Notes: generated from the sequence alone by a model not told the origin. Shown: positions 44,430-53,304, numbered from the stretch's first letter. The stretch: DNA of 64,000 nucleotides from Vibrio sp. 10N.261.45.E2 (GCF_002875705.1 NZ_MCZZ01000128.1:87079-151078), one strand, 5' to 3'. Translations and numbers: made by a program.

Positions 44430-44903
44430 ATGTTGAATTGGTTAGATAAGTATTTTGAAAATACGATAGCCGTAATACTGCTCGTTATTATGACCGCAGC
44501 AATATTCTTACAAGTAGTATCCAGAACATTCGATTATTCAATTGCTTGGACTGAAGAATTAGCTCGTTATTGTTTCATTTGGCTTGTTTATATCGGTATC
44601 AGTTTTGCAGTCGCAAAAAAGAGCCATATTAAAATAGAAGCAATATCTATGTTAATTGATGATAAAGAAAAGAAGTGCCTTAGTCTATTTTCAGATTTCG
44701 TATTTTTAGTGTTCTCTATAGTTATTTTATTCAAATCTACGCAGATGGTAGCGAATCTCTACCATTTAGGTCAGACATCACCAGCACTTGGACTACCGAT
44801 GTGGATCGTTTACTTGGCAGGTCCAGTTGGATTTGCACTTACAACACTCAGATTGATTCAACAGATGGTCTCGACCACTGAAGACATCAAAGCAATGAAA
44901 TAG
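44430..44903 (+). CDS. dctQ: TRAP transporter small permease (DctQ type)
   Basis: Small membrane subunit of 157 residues with four hydrophobic segments (about 12-33, 45-64, 85-105, 125-145) and the DctQ pattern TEELARYCFIWLVYIG after the first loop. It starts after AAGGAATC and ends nine bases before dctM. Codon use and A+T content look slightly higher than its neighbours in the first half, which may simply reflect its membrane segments. Confidence 0.87.
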   Translation: MLNWLDKYFENTIAVILLVIMTAAIFLQVVSRTFDYSIAWTEELARYCFIWLVYIGISFAVAKKSHIKIEAISMLIDDKEKKCLSLFSDFVFLVFSIVILFKSTQMVANLYHLGQTSPALGLPMWIVYLAGPVGFALTTLRLIQQMVSTTEDIKAMK

Positions 44904-44912
44904 GAGGTAATC

Positions 44913-46181
44913 ATGTCAGTATTTATTTTATTTGCGACGTTCGCACTGCTCGTTATTGCCTCTGTGCCGATTGCTATATCACTGGGCATGGCGACACTAC
45001 TCACCATCATTTCAACGGGTACGTTAAGCGTCGACTTCCTTGTGAGTACCTTAATTACCTCTGTTGACTCCTTCCCGATCATGGCAGTGCCATTTTTCAT
45101 ATTAGCGGGTGACATCATGGGCAGCGGTGGTATTTCGCAGCGTTTGGTGAACTTCGCTAATTCACTAGTGAAAAACATCACAGGTGGCTTCGCGATTGCT
45201 TCGATCATTACTTGTATGTTCTTCGCGGCTATATCTGGCTCAGGGCCAGCAACCGTTGCTGCTGTCGGCGGCATTATGATCCCAGCGATGATCAAGTACG
45301 GTTACAACAAAGGGTTCGCAACTGCAGTTGTTACTGCGGCAGGTGCGATTGGTGTAATGATTCCACCTAGCATCCCTATGGTGATGTACGGCGTGTCTGC
45401 TGGTGTATCCATTGGCGATTTGTTCATTGCAGGCATCATCCCAGGCATCTTGGTATCGCTTTGTTTGATGGCTTGGGCATACATCTACTCTAAGAAGAAA
45501 GGTTACAAAGGATCAGACGAACCGTTTAGCTGGAAAGAGGTGTGGGCTCAATTTAAGCACGCTCAACTCGCTCTGCTTATCCCGGTAATCATTCTTGGTG
45601 GTATCTACGGCGGTATTTTCACGCCAACAGAAGCAAGTGTAGTAGCGGTGGTTTATGGCCTTGTTGTGAGTCTATTTGCCTACAAAGAAATTACCTTTAA
45701 AGACCTACCAAAAATCTTCACTAAATCGGTGATTACTTCCGTGATTGTGTTGTTGATTGTAGGTACCGCGACTGCCTTTGGTAAGTATTTAGCACTTGAG
45801 CAAATTCCAACACAAATTGCTAACGCGATGCTTGAGTTCTCTGATAGCAAGGTGATCTTCATTATCTTGATGGTAGCACTACTGCTTGTCGTTGGTTGCT
45901 TCATGGAGACGGTAGCAGCAATCATTATCCTGACGCCAATTCTGGTTCCAGTAGCCATGTTATTCGGTTTCAACCCAGTACACATCGGCATCATCATGGT
46001 AGTGACACTAGCAATAGGGTTTATCACGCCTCCCCTAGGTCTAAACTTATTTGTTGGCTCAAGTGTTTCTGGGGTCTCTGTTGAGAAGCTTTCCAAAGCC
46101 ATCATTCCGTTCTTCCTAGCCATGATGTTCGCGTTAACGCTGATTGTATTTATTCCTCAGATCTCTTTGATTCTGATTTAA
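44913..46181 (+). CDS. dctM: TRAP transporter large permease (DctM type)
   Basis: Channel subunit of 422 residues and about 12 segments. DctM motifs are present: PIMAVPFFILAGDIMGSGG (about 50-68), AISGSGPATVAAVGGIMIP, GAIGVMIPPSIPMVMYGV and FITPPLGLNLFVGSSVSG near the end. It starts after TAGGAGGT and ends 14 bases before the cycloisomerase gene, tying transport to that enzyme. Confidence 0.92.
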   Translation: MSVFILFATFALLVIASVPIAISLGMATLLTIISTGTLSVDFLVSTLITSVDSFPIMAVPFFILAGDIMGSGGISQRLVNFANSLVKNITGGFAIASIITCMFFAAISGSGPATVAAVGGIMIPAMIKYGYNKGFATAVVTAAGAIGVMIPPSIPMVMYGVSAGVSIGDLFIAGIIPGILVSLCLMAWAYIYSKKKGYKGSDEPFSWKEVWAQFKHAQLALLIPVIILGGIYGGIFTPTEASVVAVVYGLVVSLFAYKEITFKDLPKIFTKSVITSVIVLLIVGTATAFGKYLALEQIPTQIANAMLEFSDSKVIFIILMVALLLVVGCFMETVAAIIILTPILVPVAMLFGFNPVHIGIIMVVTLAIGFITPPLGLNLFVGSSVSGVSVEKLSKAIIPFFLAMMFALTLIVFIPQISLILI

Positions 46182-46195
46182 GTAAGGTATTTATT

Positions 46196-47341
46196 GTGAA
46201 AATTATTGATGTCATTCCACACGCAATCTCAGTTCCATTAGAGAAGCCGTTTTATTTCGCCCAAGGCTGGGTTCATAACCGTAGCTCAATGATCATCGAA
46301 ATTGTTACCGATGAAGGTGTAGTCGGTTTTGGTGAAGCTTTATGTCATGGCCTGCAAAGCCCACACATTGCTGCAGCATTTATTGAACATACCTTTAAGC
46401 CAATCCTACTCGGACGCAGCCCTTTTGACGTAGAAGTGCTTTGGGAGGAGATGTACAACGTGACTCGCCCATACGGTCAAGGTGGTTCTGCGGTGAACGC
46501 GATCAGTGGTGTTGATATTGCTCTGTGGGATGTCATTGGTAAGGCTCTCAATAAACCGATTCACTCTCTCATTGGTGGTGCTTTCCGAAAGGAAGTCACC
46601 CCATACGCCACTGGCTTCTACCGCGTTGCTGACGCGAAATATCCAGAAGCCGCAATTGAAGAAGCACATCGCTATGTCGATGGTGGCTTTGAAGCGTTCA
46701 AACTCAAAATTGGATTTGGCGTAGATGAAGACATCGCCTTCATTCGTTCCATTCGTGAAGCCGTTGGCAATGATGTGAAGATCATGGCTGATGCTAATGG
46801 AGCGTACAACGCCGCTGCTGCACGTCGCATCATCAAAGAAACAGAAGAGTTCAACTTGTATTTCTTAGAGGAGCTGTTAGCTCCAGAGGACATTGCTGGC
46901 TATCAAGAAATCAAGAACCTTTCTAAGACTTATATCACCGCAGGTGAGCAACTGTTCGGAAAAATGGGCTACCGCCCTTGGCTTGAACAGAGAGCGTTAG
47001 ACGTGATTCAACCGGATCTATGTTCTTCAGGTGGTATCACAGAATGTAAGAAGATCGCGGCAATGGCGCAAGCAAACCACACAATGATGATTCCACACGT
47101 GTGGGGCTCTGGCATTGGTATTGCTGCCTCTTTGCAGTTTATTGCTTCACTACCAAGCTCACCACTGTCACTCAACCCTATCGAGCCAATGCTTGAGTTT
47201 GACCAGTCTTCACACCCATTCCGCAAAGATCTCATTTGCGATGGCATCAAGATGGAAAATGGCAAGGTACAAATCTCTACCAAACCGGGCATCGGTGTCG
47301 ATGTGAATACCGACATCATCAAGCAATACAAGGTTAACTAA
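46196..47341 (+). CDS. Enolase-superfamily sugar-acid cycloisomerase (galactarolactone or 3,6-anhydrogalactonate type)
   Basis: Mandelate-racemase-subgroup enzyme of 381 residues starting with GTG. The active site is complete: Lys169 and Lys171 (FKLKIGFG), metal ligands Asp199 (MADAN), Glu225 (FLEELL) and Glu251 (AGEQLF), and the acid/base His301 (PHVWGSG). The phrases KIGFGVDEDI and NPIEPMLEFDQSSHPF closely match D-galactarolactone cycloisomerase (Gci) of Agrobacterium, and 3,6-anhydro-L-galactonate cycloisomerase of marine vibrios belongs to the same group. With DgoK and DgoA downstream, a product entering at 2-keto-3-deoxygalactonate is likely. Galactonate dehydratase (DgoD) is less similar. 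Confidence 0.8.
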   Translation: MKIIDVIPHAISVPLEKPFYFAQGWVHNRSSMIIEIVTDEGVVGFGEALCHGLQSPHIAAAFIEHTFKPILLGRSPFDVEVLWEEMYNVTRPYGQGGSAVNAISGVDIALWDVIGKALNKPIHSLIGGAFRKEVTPYATGFYRVADAKYPEAAIEEAHRYVDGGFEAFKLKIGFGVDEDIAFIRSIREAVGNDVKIMADANGAYNAAAARRIIKETEEFNLYFLEELLAPEDIAGYQEIKNLSKTYITAGEQLFGKMGYRPWLEQRALDVIQPDLCSSGGITECKKIAAMAQANHTMMIPHVWGSGIGIAASLQFIASLPSSPLSLNPIEPMLEFDQSSHPFRKDLICDGIKMENGKVQISTKPGIGVDVNTDIIKQYKVN

Positions 47342-47474
47342 AGAGGCAAAGTTAACTAAATAAACAGAGTTAGTTAGACCTGAAACGTTAGCGGTTCGAC
47401 AAAGTAAACCGATAAAAAGTACATCAACTAAACCTAAAACTGCGCGCCTTAGGGCGCGTCTGTGAGCTGTAATT

Positions 47475-48383
47475 ATGAATCAAAAAAACAAAATCAGTTG
47501 GCTAATTCTAGACTGGGGAACGACAAACTTTCGTGCCTTTGCCATGGATGAACAAGGACAGGTCGTTGATAAAACAGAGCGCAAAATGGGGCTACTGCAG
47601 GTTGAAGATGGAGCCTTTGCAATCGAGCTTGAATCTTTACTGAGTGAGTGGCTCGGCGAATACCAGAGCTTTCCAATTTATATGGCTGGCATGGTGGGTT
47701 CTGCACAAGGCTGGGTTAACGTCCCTTATGTTTCCACTCCAACTAATGTGGAATCCTTGGCTCAAAACACCCATCAATTCAACCTCCCTTGGGGAGCAAA
47801 AGCCACCATCATCCCAGGAGTCAGCCATTGTGATGAGCATGGCTGCTACGACGTCATGCGTGGTGAAGAGGTTCAGTTATTTGGACTTATTGAGTTGTTA
47901 GGCAAACCAACGCTTGAAGCAGCCTTTCCGGGTACTCACAGCAAACATGCAAATATTGAATCGGGCAAGTTAGTCTCGTTTTCAACCTACATGACTGGCG
48001 AGCTTTTCTCTGCACTGTCGACACACACAATCCTAGGGCGTGGCTTACCTGAACAAGTGAGTTCTAACGCTGCTTTTGTGAAAGGGGTAGAGGAAAGCTC
48101 GAACCCGTCAATCACTAATCAACTCTTCAAAGCCAGAACGCATCGTCTATTCGGAAACCTAAAAGAAGATGAAGTGTTTGATTACTTATCAGGGCTGTTA
48201 ATCGGCAACGAAGTGCGAGAACTGCATCAAGAAAGCATCTACTTAGTTGGCGGAAGAGCCCTATCTGGACGTTATGACCAGGCATGTCGTCAGCTAAACA
48301 AAACAAGCGAATACGTGAATGGCGATGACACTTTCATCGCTGGAATGTTAAAAATTAAAGAGGCAATGAATAATGACCAATAA
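47475..48383 (+). CDS. dgoK: 2-dehydro-3-deoxygalactonokinase (DgoK)
   Basis: Phosphorylates 2-keto-3-deoxygalactonate with ATP. The 302 residues match DgoK: the opening ISWLILDWGTTNFRAFAMD (phosphate-1 motif of the actin-like ATPase fold), IYMAGMVGSAQGW, PGTHSKHANIESG and YLVGGRALSGRY near the end. It follows the cycloisomerase after 133 bases that hold a small GC-rich hairpin (CGCGCC-TTAG-GGCGCG, 47443-47458) without a T-run. Its end overlaps dgoA by 11 bases. Confidence 0.92.
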   Translation: MNQKNKISWLILDWGTTNFRAFAMDEQGQVVDKTERKMGLLQVEDGAFAIELESLLSEWLGEYQSFPIYMAGMVGSAQGWVNVPYVSTPTNVESLAQNTHQFNLPWGAKATIIPGVSHCDEHGCYDVMRGEEVQLFGLIELLGKPTLEAAFPGTHSKHANIESGKLVSFSTYMTGELFSALSTHTILGRGLPEQVSSNAAFVKGVEESSNPSITNQLFKARTHRLFGNLKEDEVFDYLSGLLIGNEVRELHQESIYLVGGRALSGRYDQACRQLNKTSEYVNGDDTFIAGMLKIKEAMNNDQ

Positions 48384-49011
48384 AGACTTTAACCTAAATG
48401 ATCACTTACCACTTGTTGCCATTATTCGTGGTGTAGAACCGGCAGACTGTATTCGTGTAACACAGATTTTAATTGAGGAAGGCTTCTCAATGATTGAAGT
48501 GCCATTGAACTCACCAGATGCATTGACCAGCATTAAAATGCTAGTCGAACATTTCGGTGATCAATACTTAATTGGCGCGGGTACCGTTACCACACCAGAA
48601 AAAGCACAAGCTGTGATTGATACAGGTGCAAACCTAATCGTAACACCAAACTTTAACGAACAGGTCGTGAAAATGTCAGCGGCTGCAGGTTGCGTCAGCT
48701 TCCCTGGCGTTGTTACGCCAACAGAGGCGTTCGCTGCACTTTCTGCTGGTGCGACGGGGTTAAAACTATTCCCTGTTTCAGTGCTTGGCCTTGATGGCTT
48801 TAAAGCGCTGAATTCTGTGCTGCCTTCCGAAGCTATCTGCTTACCAGTAGGCGGCATCAACCCTACCATCGAGAGCATGAAACCTTACTTAGACATTGGT
48901 GCGAAAGGCTTTGGTTTAGGAGCGTCACTGTACAAGCCAGGCTTATCTGACGACGAGATTCGCGCCAATGCAAGAGCTTTCAATACCGCCTTCAAAGCCT
49001 CTATAGCTTAA
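48373..49011 (+). CDS. dgoA: 2-dehydro-3-deoxy-6-phosphogalactonate aldolase (DgoA)
   Basis: Class I aldolase that splits the DgoK product to pyruvate and D-glyceraldehyde-3-P. The 212-residue TIM barrel has the KDPG-aldolase-family motifs: IIRGVEPAD (17-25), Glu42 in MIEVPLNSP, GAGTV (68-72), TPNFNEQVV and the Schiff-base Lys131 in GLKLFP. It is the last gene of the operon. The DgoK/DgoA pair strongly indicates flow through 2-keto-3-deoxygalactonate. Confidence 0.93.
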   Translation: MTNKDFNLNDHLPLVAIIRGVEPADCIRVTQILIEEGFSMIEVPLNSPDALTSIKMLVEHFGDQYLIGAGTVTTPEKAQAVIDTGANLIVTPNFNEQVVKMSAAAGCVSFPGVVTPTEAFAALSAGATGLKLFPVSVLGLDGFKALNSVLPSEAICLPVGGINPTIESMKPYLDIGAKGFGLGASLYKPGLSDDEIRANARAFNTAFKASIA

Positions 49012-49044
49012 TTAAACTAGCCCGAAAAGTAAGCAGAACCAAAA

Positions 49045-49105
49045 TACGGCTCATATTTGTCTATGTGAATTTTTTATTAAGTCATACACAACAACATGAG
49101 TCGTA
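49045..49105. terminator. Spaced inverted repeat between dgoA and the convergent oxidoreductase gene
   Basis: TACGGCTCAT (49045-49054) and ATGAGTCGTA (49096-49105) pair at 9 of 10 positions around an A+T-rich 41-base loop. Neither side has a long T-run. It may act as a weak bidirectional terminator between converging transcripts. Confidence 0.4.
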
Positions 49106-49120
49106 TCTTTAACTAAAACA

Positions 49121-50095
49121 CTAGCCCGCCGCTAGTTCCCAATCGGTCAGTAACTTCATGATCATACGAGAGTCTTGATGAGTCGTCATTGGCGCAGCAA
49201 GTTGTGTGTCACATCGCTCAACCGCTTGGCGAATATTACGCACTTGATAATAGAACCCGTCGCCTTGTCCTTCGACTTTCACTTCACGTGTCGACGTTTC
49301 GTATATCTCAACAGTGAACGAGTTTTCTTCGGCCGGTAACCATGGGTTGGTGTCAAGGGTGATGCAGCCTTTGCTACCTACAATCGTGAAGCCATGTTTT
49401 AATCCGTGGTCTTCTGCTGTATGGATTTGAGCGGTGAAGTGGTCATTGAAACGCATCAATGCCGAAGATTCACAGATATTGCCATCTTGACCTCGTCGAC
49501 CTATTGCTGAGATCTGCACATCATCAAATACGCACTCACCAAATTGCTGCTGCGCGACAGAGTGAATCAGAGACATCGGGTAACAACCTAGGTTGTATAA
49601 TGCACCCTTGCTTTCTGGGTTCACAAACTGATCAATCGCAGCTACGTATGAACCTTGGATTGAGCGCACTTCGCCAATCTCACCTGTCGCTAATTCTTGA
49701 TGAAGCTTGGCAATCAATGGATGGTTTAAGTACATCAAACCTTCTGCGAAAAATACGCCCGCTTCTTTCACCGCTTGCAGAGCTTGTTCGGTTTTTTCCA
49801 TATCAACTGATAACGATTTTTCACACAGAATTGCTTTGCCTTTTTGAGCGGCTTTAATCACGTACTCGTGGTGAACGTGGTTTGGTAGAGCAATGTAGAT
49901 GATCTCGACTGACTCATCTTCAATCAAAGCTTCATAGCTGTTGAAGGTTCGTGTTGGCTGGTACTGCGCCGCAAATTCATTGAGTGTTTTCTCTGTGCGT
50001 CCAGCAACGGCATACAGCTCACTTTGAGCATCGCCTTTAATCGCATCGGCCATTACGCCTGAGATAAAGCTGGTTCCTAATATTCCCCATTTCAT
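49121..50095 (-). CDS. Gfo/Idh/MocA-family oxidoreductase
   Basis: NAD(P)-dependent sugar or sugar-alcohol dehydrogenase of 324 residues. The Rossmann domain opens MKWGILGTSFISGVMADAI, with the conserved EKSLS (Glu-Lys-Pro-variant; here EKSLSVD, about 93-99), which holds the catalytic Lys. The second alpha/beta domain has GEVRSIQGSYVAAIDQF and YNLGCYPMSLIHS. The usual EKP motif reads EKS, a common variation. It is followed by, and 3 bases from, a small monooxygenase-like gene on the same strand. Substrate not identified; the neighbouring sugar-acid operon and the divergent LysR gene are the only hints. Confidence 0.85.
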   Translation of the reverse strand: MKWGILGTSFISGVMADAIKGDAQSELYAVAGRTEKTLNEFAAQYQPTRTFNSYEALIEDESVEIIYIALPNHVHHEYVIKAAQKGKAILCEKSLSVDMEKTEQALQAVKEAGVFFAEGLMYLNHPLIAKLHQELATGEIGEVRSIQGSYVAAIDQFVNPESKGALYNLGCYPMSLIHSVAQQQFGECVFDDVQISAIGRRGQDGNICESSALMRFNDHFTAQIHTAEDHGLKHGFTIVGSKGCITLDTNPWLPAEENSFTVEIYETSTREVKVEGQGDGFYYQVRNIRQAVERCDTQLAAPMTTHQDSRMIMKLLTDWELAAG

Positions 50096-50098
50096 GGC

Positions 50099-50422
50099 TT
50101 ACTGCTCCTGCTTTTTTGTTTCAGCTGATTCAAGTTGCGTTTCGAACGCTTGAACTAACTCAGTAATATCACGCTCGATAAACGCTTGAGTGTGAGGCAT
50201 TCCAAAGTGCTGATTGATCGCTTCACGGTTAACGTATTGTTCCAGCAAGATCACTCGATCGCTTTGGTTTGGGTCATAGGTTGCTATTGCTTGTAGGCAG
50301 CCCGGTTCACTCTGCATGTCTAAGCAAAACTGTTCGATAGCTTCTACTGCAGCATCACGTTCAATGTTCGTTTTAATCTTAAGTTCGGCAGTGACAAAGA
50401 TAGTTTCGTTCGTTTGAGGCAT
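50099..50422 (-). CDS. Antibiotic-biosynthesis-monooxygenase-like (YgiN-type) small protein
   Basis: A 107-residue ferredoxin-fold protein: strand IFVTAELKIK, helix RDAAVEAIEQFCLDMQSEPG, strand CLQAIATYDP, strand RVILLEQYVN, helix REAINQHFGMPHTQAFIERD. The SEPGCLQ and HxxxPHTQAF patterns are those of the ABM/YgiN family, often quinol oxidases or dimeric stress proteins. It is first in a two-gene operon with the Gfo/Idh/MocA oxidoreductase and is divergent from a LysR regulator, a common layout for inducible small-molecule metabolism. Confidence 0.82.
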   Translation of the reverse strand: MPQTNETIFVTAELKIKTNIERDAAVEAIEQFCLDMQSEPGCLQAIATYDPNQSDRVILLEQYVNREAINQHFGMPHTQAFIERDITELVQAFETQLESAETKKQEQ

Positions 50423-50528
50423 TTCACGCTCTTATTTTAGTTAATTATCGGTTTGCCATTAATATAATTAACCCCTAATAATTGATAAACTCACGTTTTG
50501 TTTATTGTTTATCAACCAAGGGTGTTTA

Positions 50529-51386
50529 ATGGATAAGTTAACCAGCATGAAGGTCTTCGTTTACGTGGTCGAGCAAGGCAGCTTTCGCAGTGCCGCAAAC
50601 CACTTCAACCTCTCGGCGACCATGATCAGTAAACATGTCCACCACCTTGAAACGAGCCTCAATTCTCAACTGATTCATCGCACCACACGTAAGCAGTCTT
50701 TAACCGATTCAGGTCAGCTTTATTATCGAGAATGTAAGCGAATTCTTGAAGACATCAGCAATGCTGAAAACCTAATTCAAACCTTGGAGAACCAGCCACA
50801 AGGGACGGTAAAGATAAACTGCCCGGTTACCTACGGGAACAAGGTGCTTGCCCCGATTGTGGCTAAGTTCCTCGCGCATCACCCAACGATTAATATCGAA
50901 CTCGTGCTGAACAACGACCTTGTCGATCCTTATTCATCCGATATTGATTTGATTGTGCGAATCGGTGACCTGTCTGATTCCAGTTTAGTCGCCAGATACT
51001 TAGGGGATTATGAGATGTGTTACTGCGCGGCTCCTGAGTACCTTAACCAACATGCTGAGATCCGCGTGTTGGAAGATCTCGCGCAGCATCCATCGCTTGG
51101 GTTCAGTTACAGCAGTCAAGTTCCTCACGCCACACCGAATAAAGAACGCGTGCGCTTGATGTCGAATAATGGGGATGTATTGCGATATGCCGCCCTACAA
51201 GGCGTAGGCGTATTGTTACAGCCGACTATCTTAGTTGCCGAAGAAATTGAGCGTGGAATGTTATTGGAGATCTTGCCCGGCATGGCACCTTTCCCTAAGC
51301 CGATTCACTTGCTCTACAAAACCAAGCAACTGTCGTTGAAGAACCGAACCTTTGTCGAGTTTTTATTAACCTCTCTTTCTGAGTAA
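50529..51386 (+). CDS. LysR-family transcriptional regulator
   Basis: The ATG at 50529 gives 285 residues starting MDKLTSMKVFVYVVEQGSFR. The N-terminal helix-turn-helix (about 1-60) includes AANHFNLSATMISKHVHHLE, then RTTRKQSLTDSG, and the C-terminal sensor (about 88-285) includes GTVKINCPVTYGNKVLAP. The pattern is that of the CrgA/PecT-like LysR group. It is divergent from the monooxygenase/oxidoreductase pair with a spacer of about 105 bases, so it likely controls them. Confidence 0.88.
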   Translation: MDKLTSMKVFVYVVEQGSFRSAANHFNLSATMISKHVHHLETSLNSQLIHRTTRKQSLTDSGQLYYRECKRILEDISNAENLIQTLENQPQGTVKINCPVTYGNKVLAPIVAKFLAHHPTINIELVLNNDLVDPYSSDIDLIVRIGDLSDSSLVARYLGDYEMCYCAAPEYLNQHAEIRVLEDLAQHPSLGFSYSSQVPHATPNKERVRLMSNNGDVLRYAALQGVGVLLQPTILVAEEIERGMLLEILPGMAPFPKPIHLLYKTKQLSLKNRTFVEFLLTSLSE

Positions 51387-51413
51387 CTAAGCGCTTTCTA
51401 AACGACAAAACCG

Positions 51414-52622
51414 CTAGGCTGTTTGCCAATGGCTCATCAAGCACTTGCCAAGATCTGAAGGCGTGGTGTTATGGACGATCATCTCATCACATTGGTTGAA
51501 CACCATGAAGTGTTTGAGTTCATCGCATAAGGCATGAACCAATGACTCATGGTTTTTAATTCGCTCTTCAACAACCAAGTTGCGAATATTGAGCAAACCA
51601 CTCTTCCTGTCGACCTTGCAATCCATTCGTGCCACCAGCTCACCTTGCCACAGAATCGGTAAGCTAAAATAACCAAACTGACGCTTAGCTTCAGGTACAT
51701 AACACTCAAGAAGGTAATCAAAGTTGAACAATGATTGCATTCGCTTACGTTGAATCAAGAGGTTATCGAACGGAGACAGTATCTTTAACTTTGTTCTGGA
51801 AAGGGGCTGATTCAACATTTCAAAAGCATCCGGCAGCACATAATAATCAGAGCCTTGAACACTCACTTTCATCACTTGTTTATCTTCAAGCATCTGTTGG
51901 AGTGTTTTCTGTATCAGTGGTTTCGTGTTCTTAAGGAGATAACTCATTTCCGACGCTATTCCCACACCATTAGCTTCTAAATAACGCGTTATTAGATGCT
52001 CGATGTACTCTTGTTCCGTTGGTTCTGAGGTATCAATGCCACTCGGAAAAACTCGTTCGGTTAGGTCATACACCTTATGGAAGTTCACTCGGCTCGGCAC
52101 CATTAAGTCGCCTTGCATGAACAAGGTCTCTAACGCTTGCTTGGCCGGTTTACCGCCCCACCCGCCGGGATTTGGTCTATCGCCTTCAAAGTCTTTCGCC
52201 ATCAATGGTCCTTCGCTCTCAATACGTTTGAGAACATGCGCCATCAGTGCGTCGTCTTTTTTATACCAATGCTTGAGCTTACCGCTTGCGAATCCATTCT
52301 TTCGATGCAGGCTGAAGCGGTAGTCACGCATAGGCAGATAAGCGGCAGCGTGCGACCAATACTCAAACACTTCTCGACGCTCTAACAGCTTATCCAGATG
52401 GTTAAGTTGGTAGTCTTGATTGCGATTCCACAGCGTATGATGGTGAGCTCGCTGAATCACCGAAATGGTATCAATTTGCACATAGCCAAGGTTTTCAATC
52501 GCAGACAGCGTATTCGACAAGGCGCCGCCATTACGTTGCTTTTTAGGCGGCAGCTTCTTAGGCGGCAATTTTTGCGAAAGCAGTACAATCTTTTTCGCTT
52601 GAGCGAGTGACAATGATTCCAT
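51414..52622 (-). CDS. ycaQ: YcaQ-like DNA interstrand-crosslink glycosylase (winged-helix family)
   Basis: Family of E. coli YcaQ and Streptomyces AlkZ, DNA glycosylases that unhook alkylated interstrand crosslinks. The 402 residues keep the catalytic Gln-x-Asp at 49-51 (YVQIDTISV), then RAHHHTLWNR, EYWSHAAAYLP (about 88-98), AKRQFGYFSLPILWQGELVARMD and an all-helical winged-helix build. A tandem KLPPKKLPPKK lies at 18-28, where E. coli YcaQ has a shorter loop. It is a single gene convergent with the LysR gene. Confidence 0.85.
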   Translation of the reverse strand: MESLSLAQAKKIVLLSQKLPPKKLPPKKQRNGGALSNTLSAIENLGYVQIDTISVIQRAHHHTLWNRNQDYQLNHLDKLLERREVFEYWSHAAAYLPMRDYRFSLHRKNGFASGKLKHWYKKDDALMAHVLKRIESEGPLMAKDFEGDRPNPGGWGGKPAKQALETLFMQGDLMVPSRVNFHKVYDLTERVFPSGIDTSEPTEQEYIEHLITRYLEANGVGIASEMSYLLKNTKPLIQKTLQQMLEDKQVMKVSVQGSDYYVLPDAFEMLNQPLSRTKLKILSPFDNLLIQRKRMQSLFNFDYLLECYVPEAKRQFGYFSLPILWQGELVARMDCKVDRKSGLLNIRNLVVEERIKNHESLVHALCDELKHFMVFNQCDEMIVHNTTPSDLGKCLMSHWQTA

Positions 52623-52656
52623 GTAATTCAGACTCTAATTGATACCAATAATCGGC

Positions 52657-53304
52657 TTATGATTCAGCAATAAGTTCTTGAAAAATTTGCTTGTACGTTT
52701 CGACCGTCTGCGCACCAGTGACAGCACTCTTGCGATTGAATACCACGGTAGGAACTGCTGAGATCCCCATGCGTTGCCATTCAAACTCTTGCGCTTCAAT
52801 CTGCTTCAAGTTGTCGGTGTTCTTTAGGCGCTTTAGTGCCTTCGTTGAATCTAGCCCAACCGCTTCAAGTTCTTGTGCGATAACCTCAAGATCAGACAGA
52901 TCTTTCTGCTCTGAAAAGTGAGCCGTAAAGAAGCGAAGCTTTAACTCCGTCTGTTTACCGTGCGCTAGAGCAAAATCGAGCAGCACATGCAGATGACGTG
53001 AATTGACCATTCTCATGCTGTCATAGAAATTGAAATCGAAACCAACCGCTTTGCCACGCGCCGCAAGTTGTTCTCGTGAACTTTGGCTCTCTTCTGCGCT
53101 AGAACCGTATTTTCTCATGATATGGTCACGCAGGTTTTCACCCTCTTGCGGCATATCAGGGTTAAGCTCAAACGGCTGCCATTCGAGTTCAATCTGACTT
53201 TCTAAACCAAGTTCCGTAACGGCTTGCTCTAAGTTTTTGTAACCGACCACGCACCACGGGCACATTACGTCAGAAATAATATCGAGTTGAAGTTTCTTGC
53301 TCAT
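52657..53304 (-). CDS. frnE: DsbA-family oxidoreductase (FrnE-like)
   Basis: Thioredoxin-fold protein without a signal peptide, so cytoplasmic. From the ATG at 53304 (GGAATGACG ribosome region) it has 215 residues with the active site CPWC (Cys15, Cys18) in IISDVMCPWCVVGYKNL, a helical insertion in the middle and the cis-Pro loop GISAVPTVVFNRKSAVTGAQ, which matches FrnE/2-hydroxychromene-isomerase-like DsbA proteins. Members act in disulfide or oxidative-stress chemistry. It precedes ycaQ by 34 bases on the same strand and may be cotranscribed with it. Confidence 0.87.
   Translation of the reverse strand: MSKKLQLDIISDVMCPWCVVGYKNLEQAVTELGLESQIELEWQPFELNPDMPQEGENLRDHIMRKYGSSAEESQSSREQLAARGKAVGFDFNFYDSMRMVNSRHLHVLLDFALAHGKQTELKLRFFTAHFSEQKDLSDLEVIAQELEAVGLDSTKALKRLKNTDNLKQIEAQEFEWQRMGISAVPTVVFNRKSAVTGAQTVETYKQIFQELIAES

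Noticed and set aside
45680..46123. A 147-codon minus-strand frame opposite dctM
   Set aside because: It mirrors a transporter gene with strong coding evidence, has no ribosome site and a low-complexity Met/Thr/Ile composition typical of antisense to membrane segments. The same applies to long antisense frames opposite katA (11889-12248) and the Gfo/Idh gene (49459-49857).
46196..47341. Plain D-galactonate dehydratase (DgoD) assignment
   Set aside because: Partners DgoK/DgoA suggest it, but the sequence phrases (KIGFGVDEDI, the C-terminal NPIEPMLEFD region) fit the Gci-like cycloisomerase group better than DgoD.
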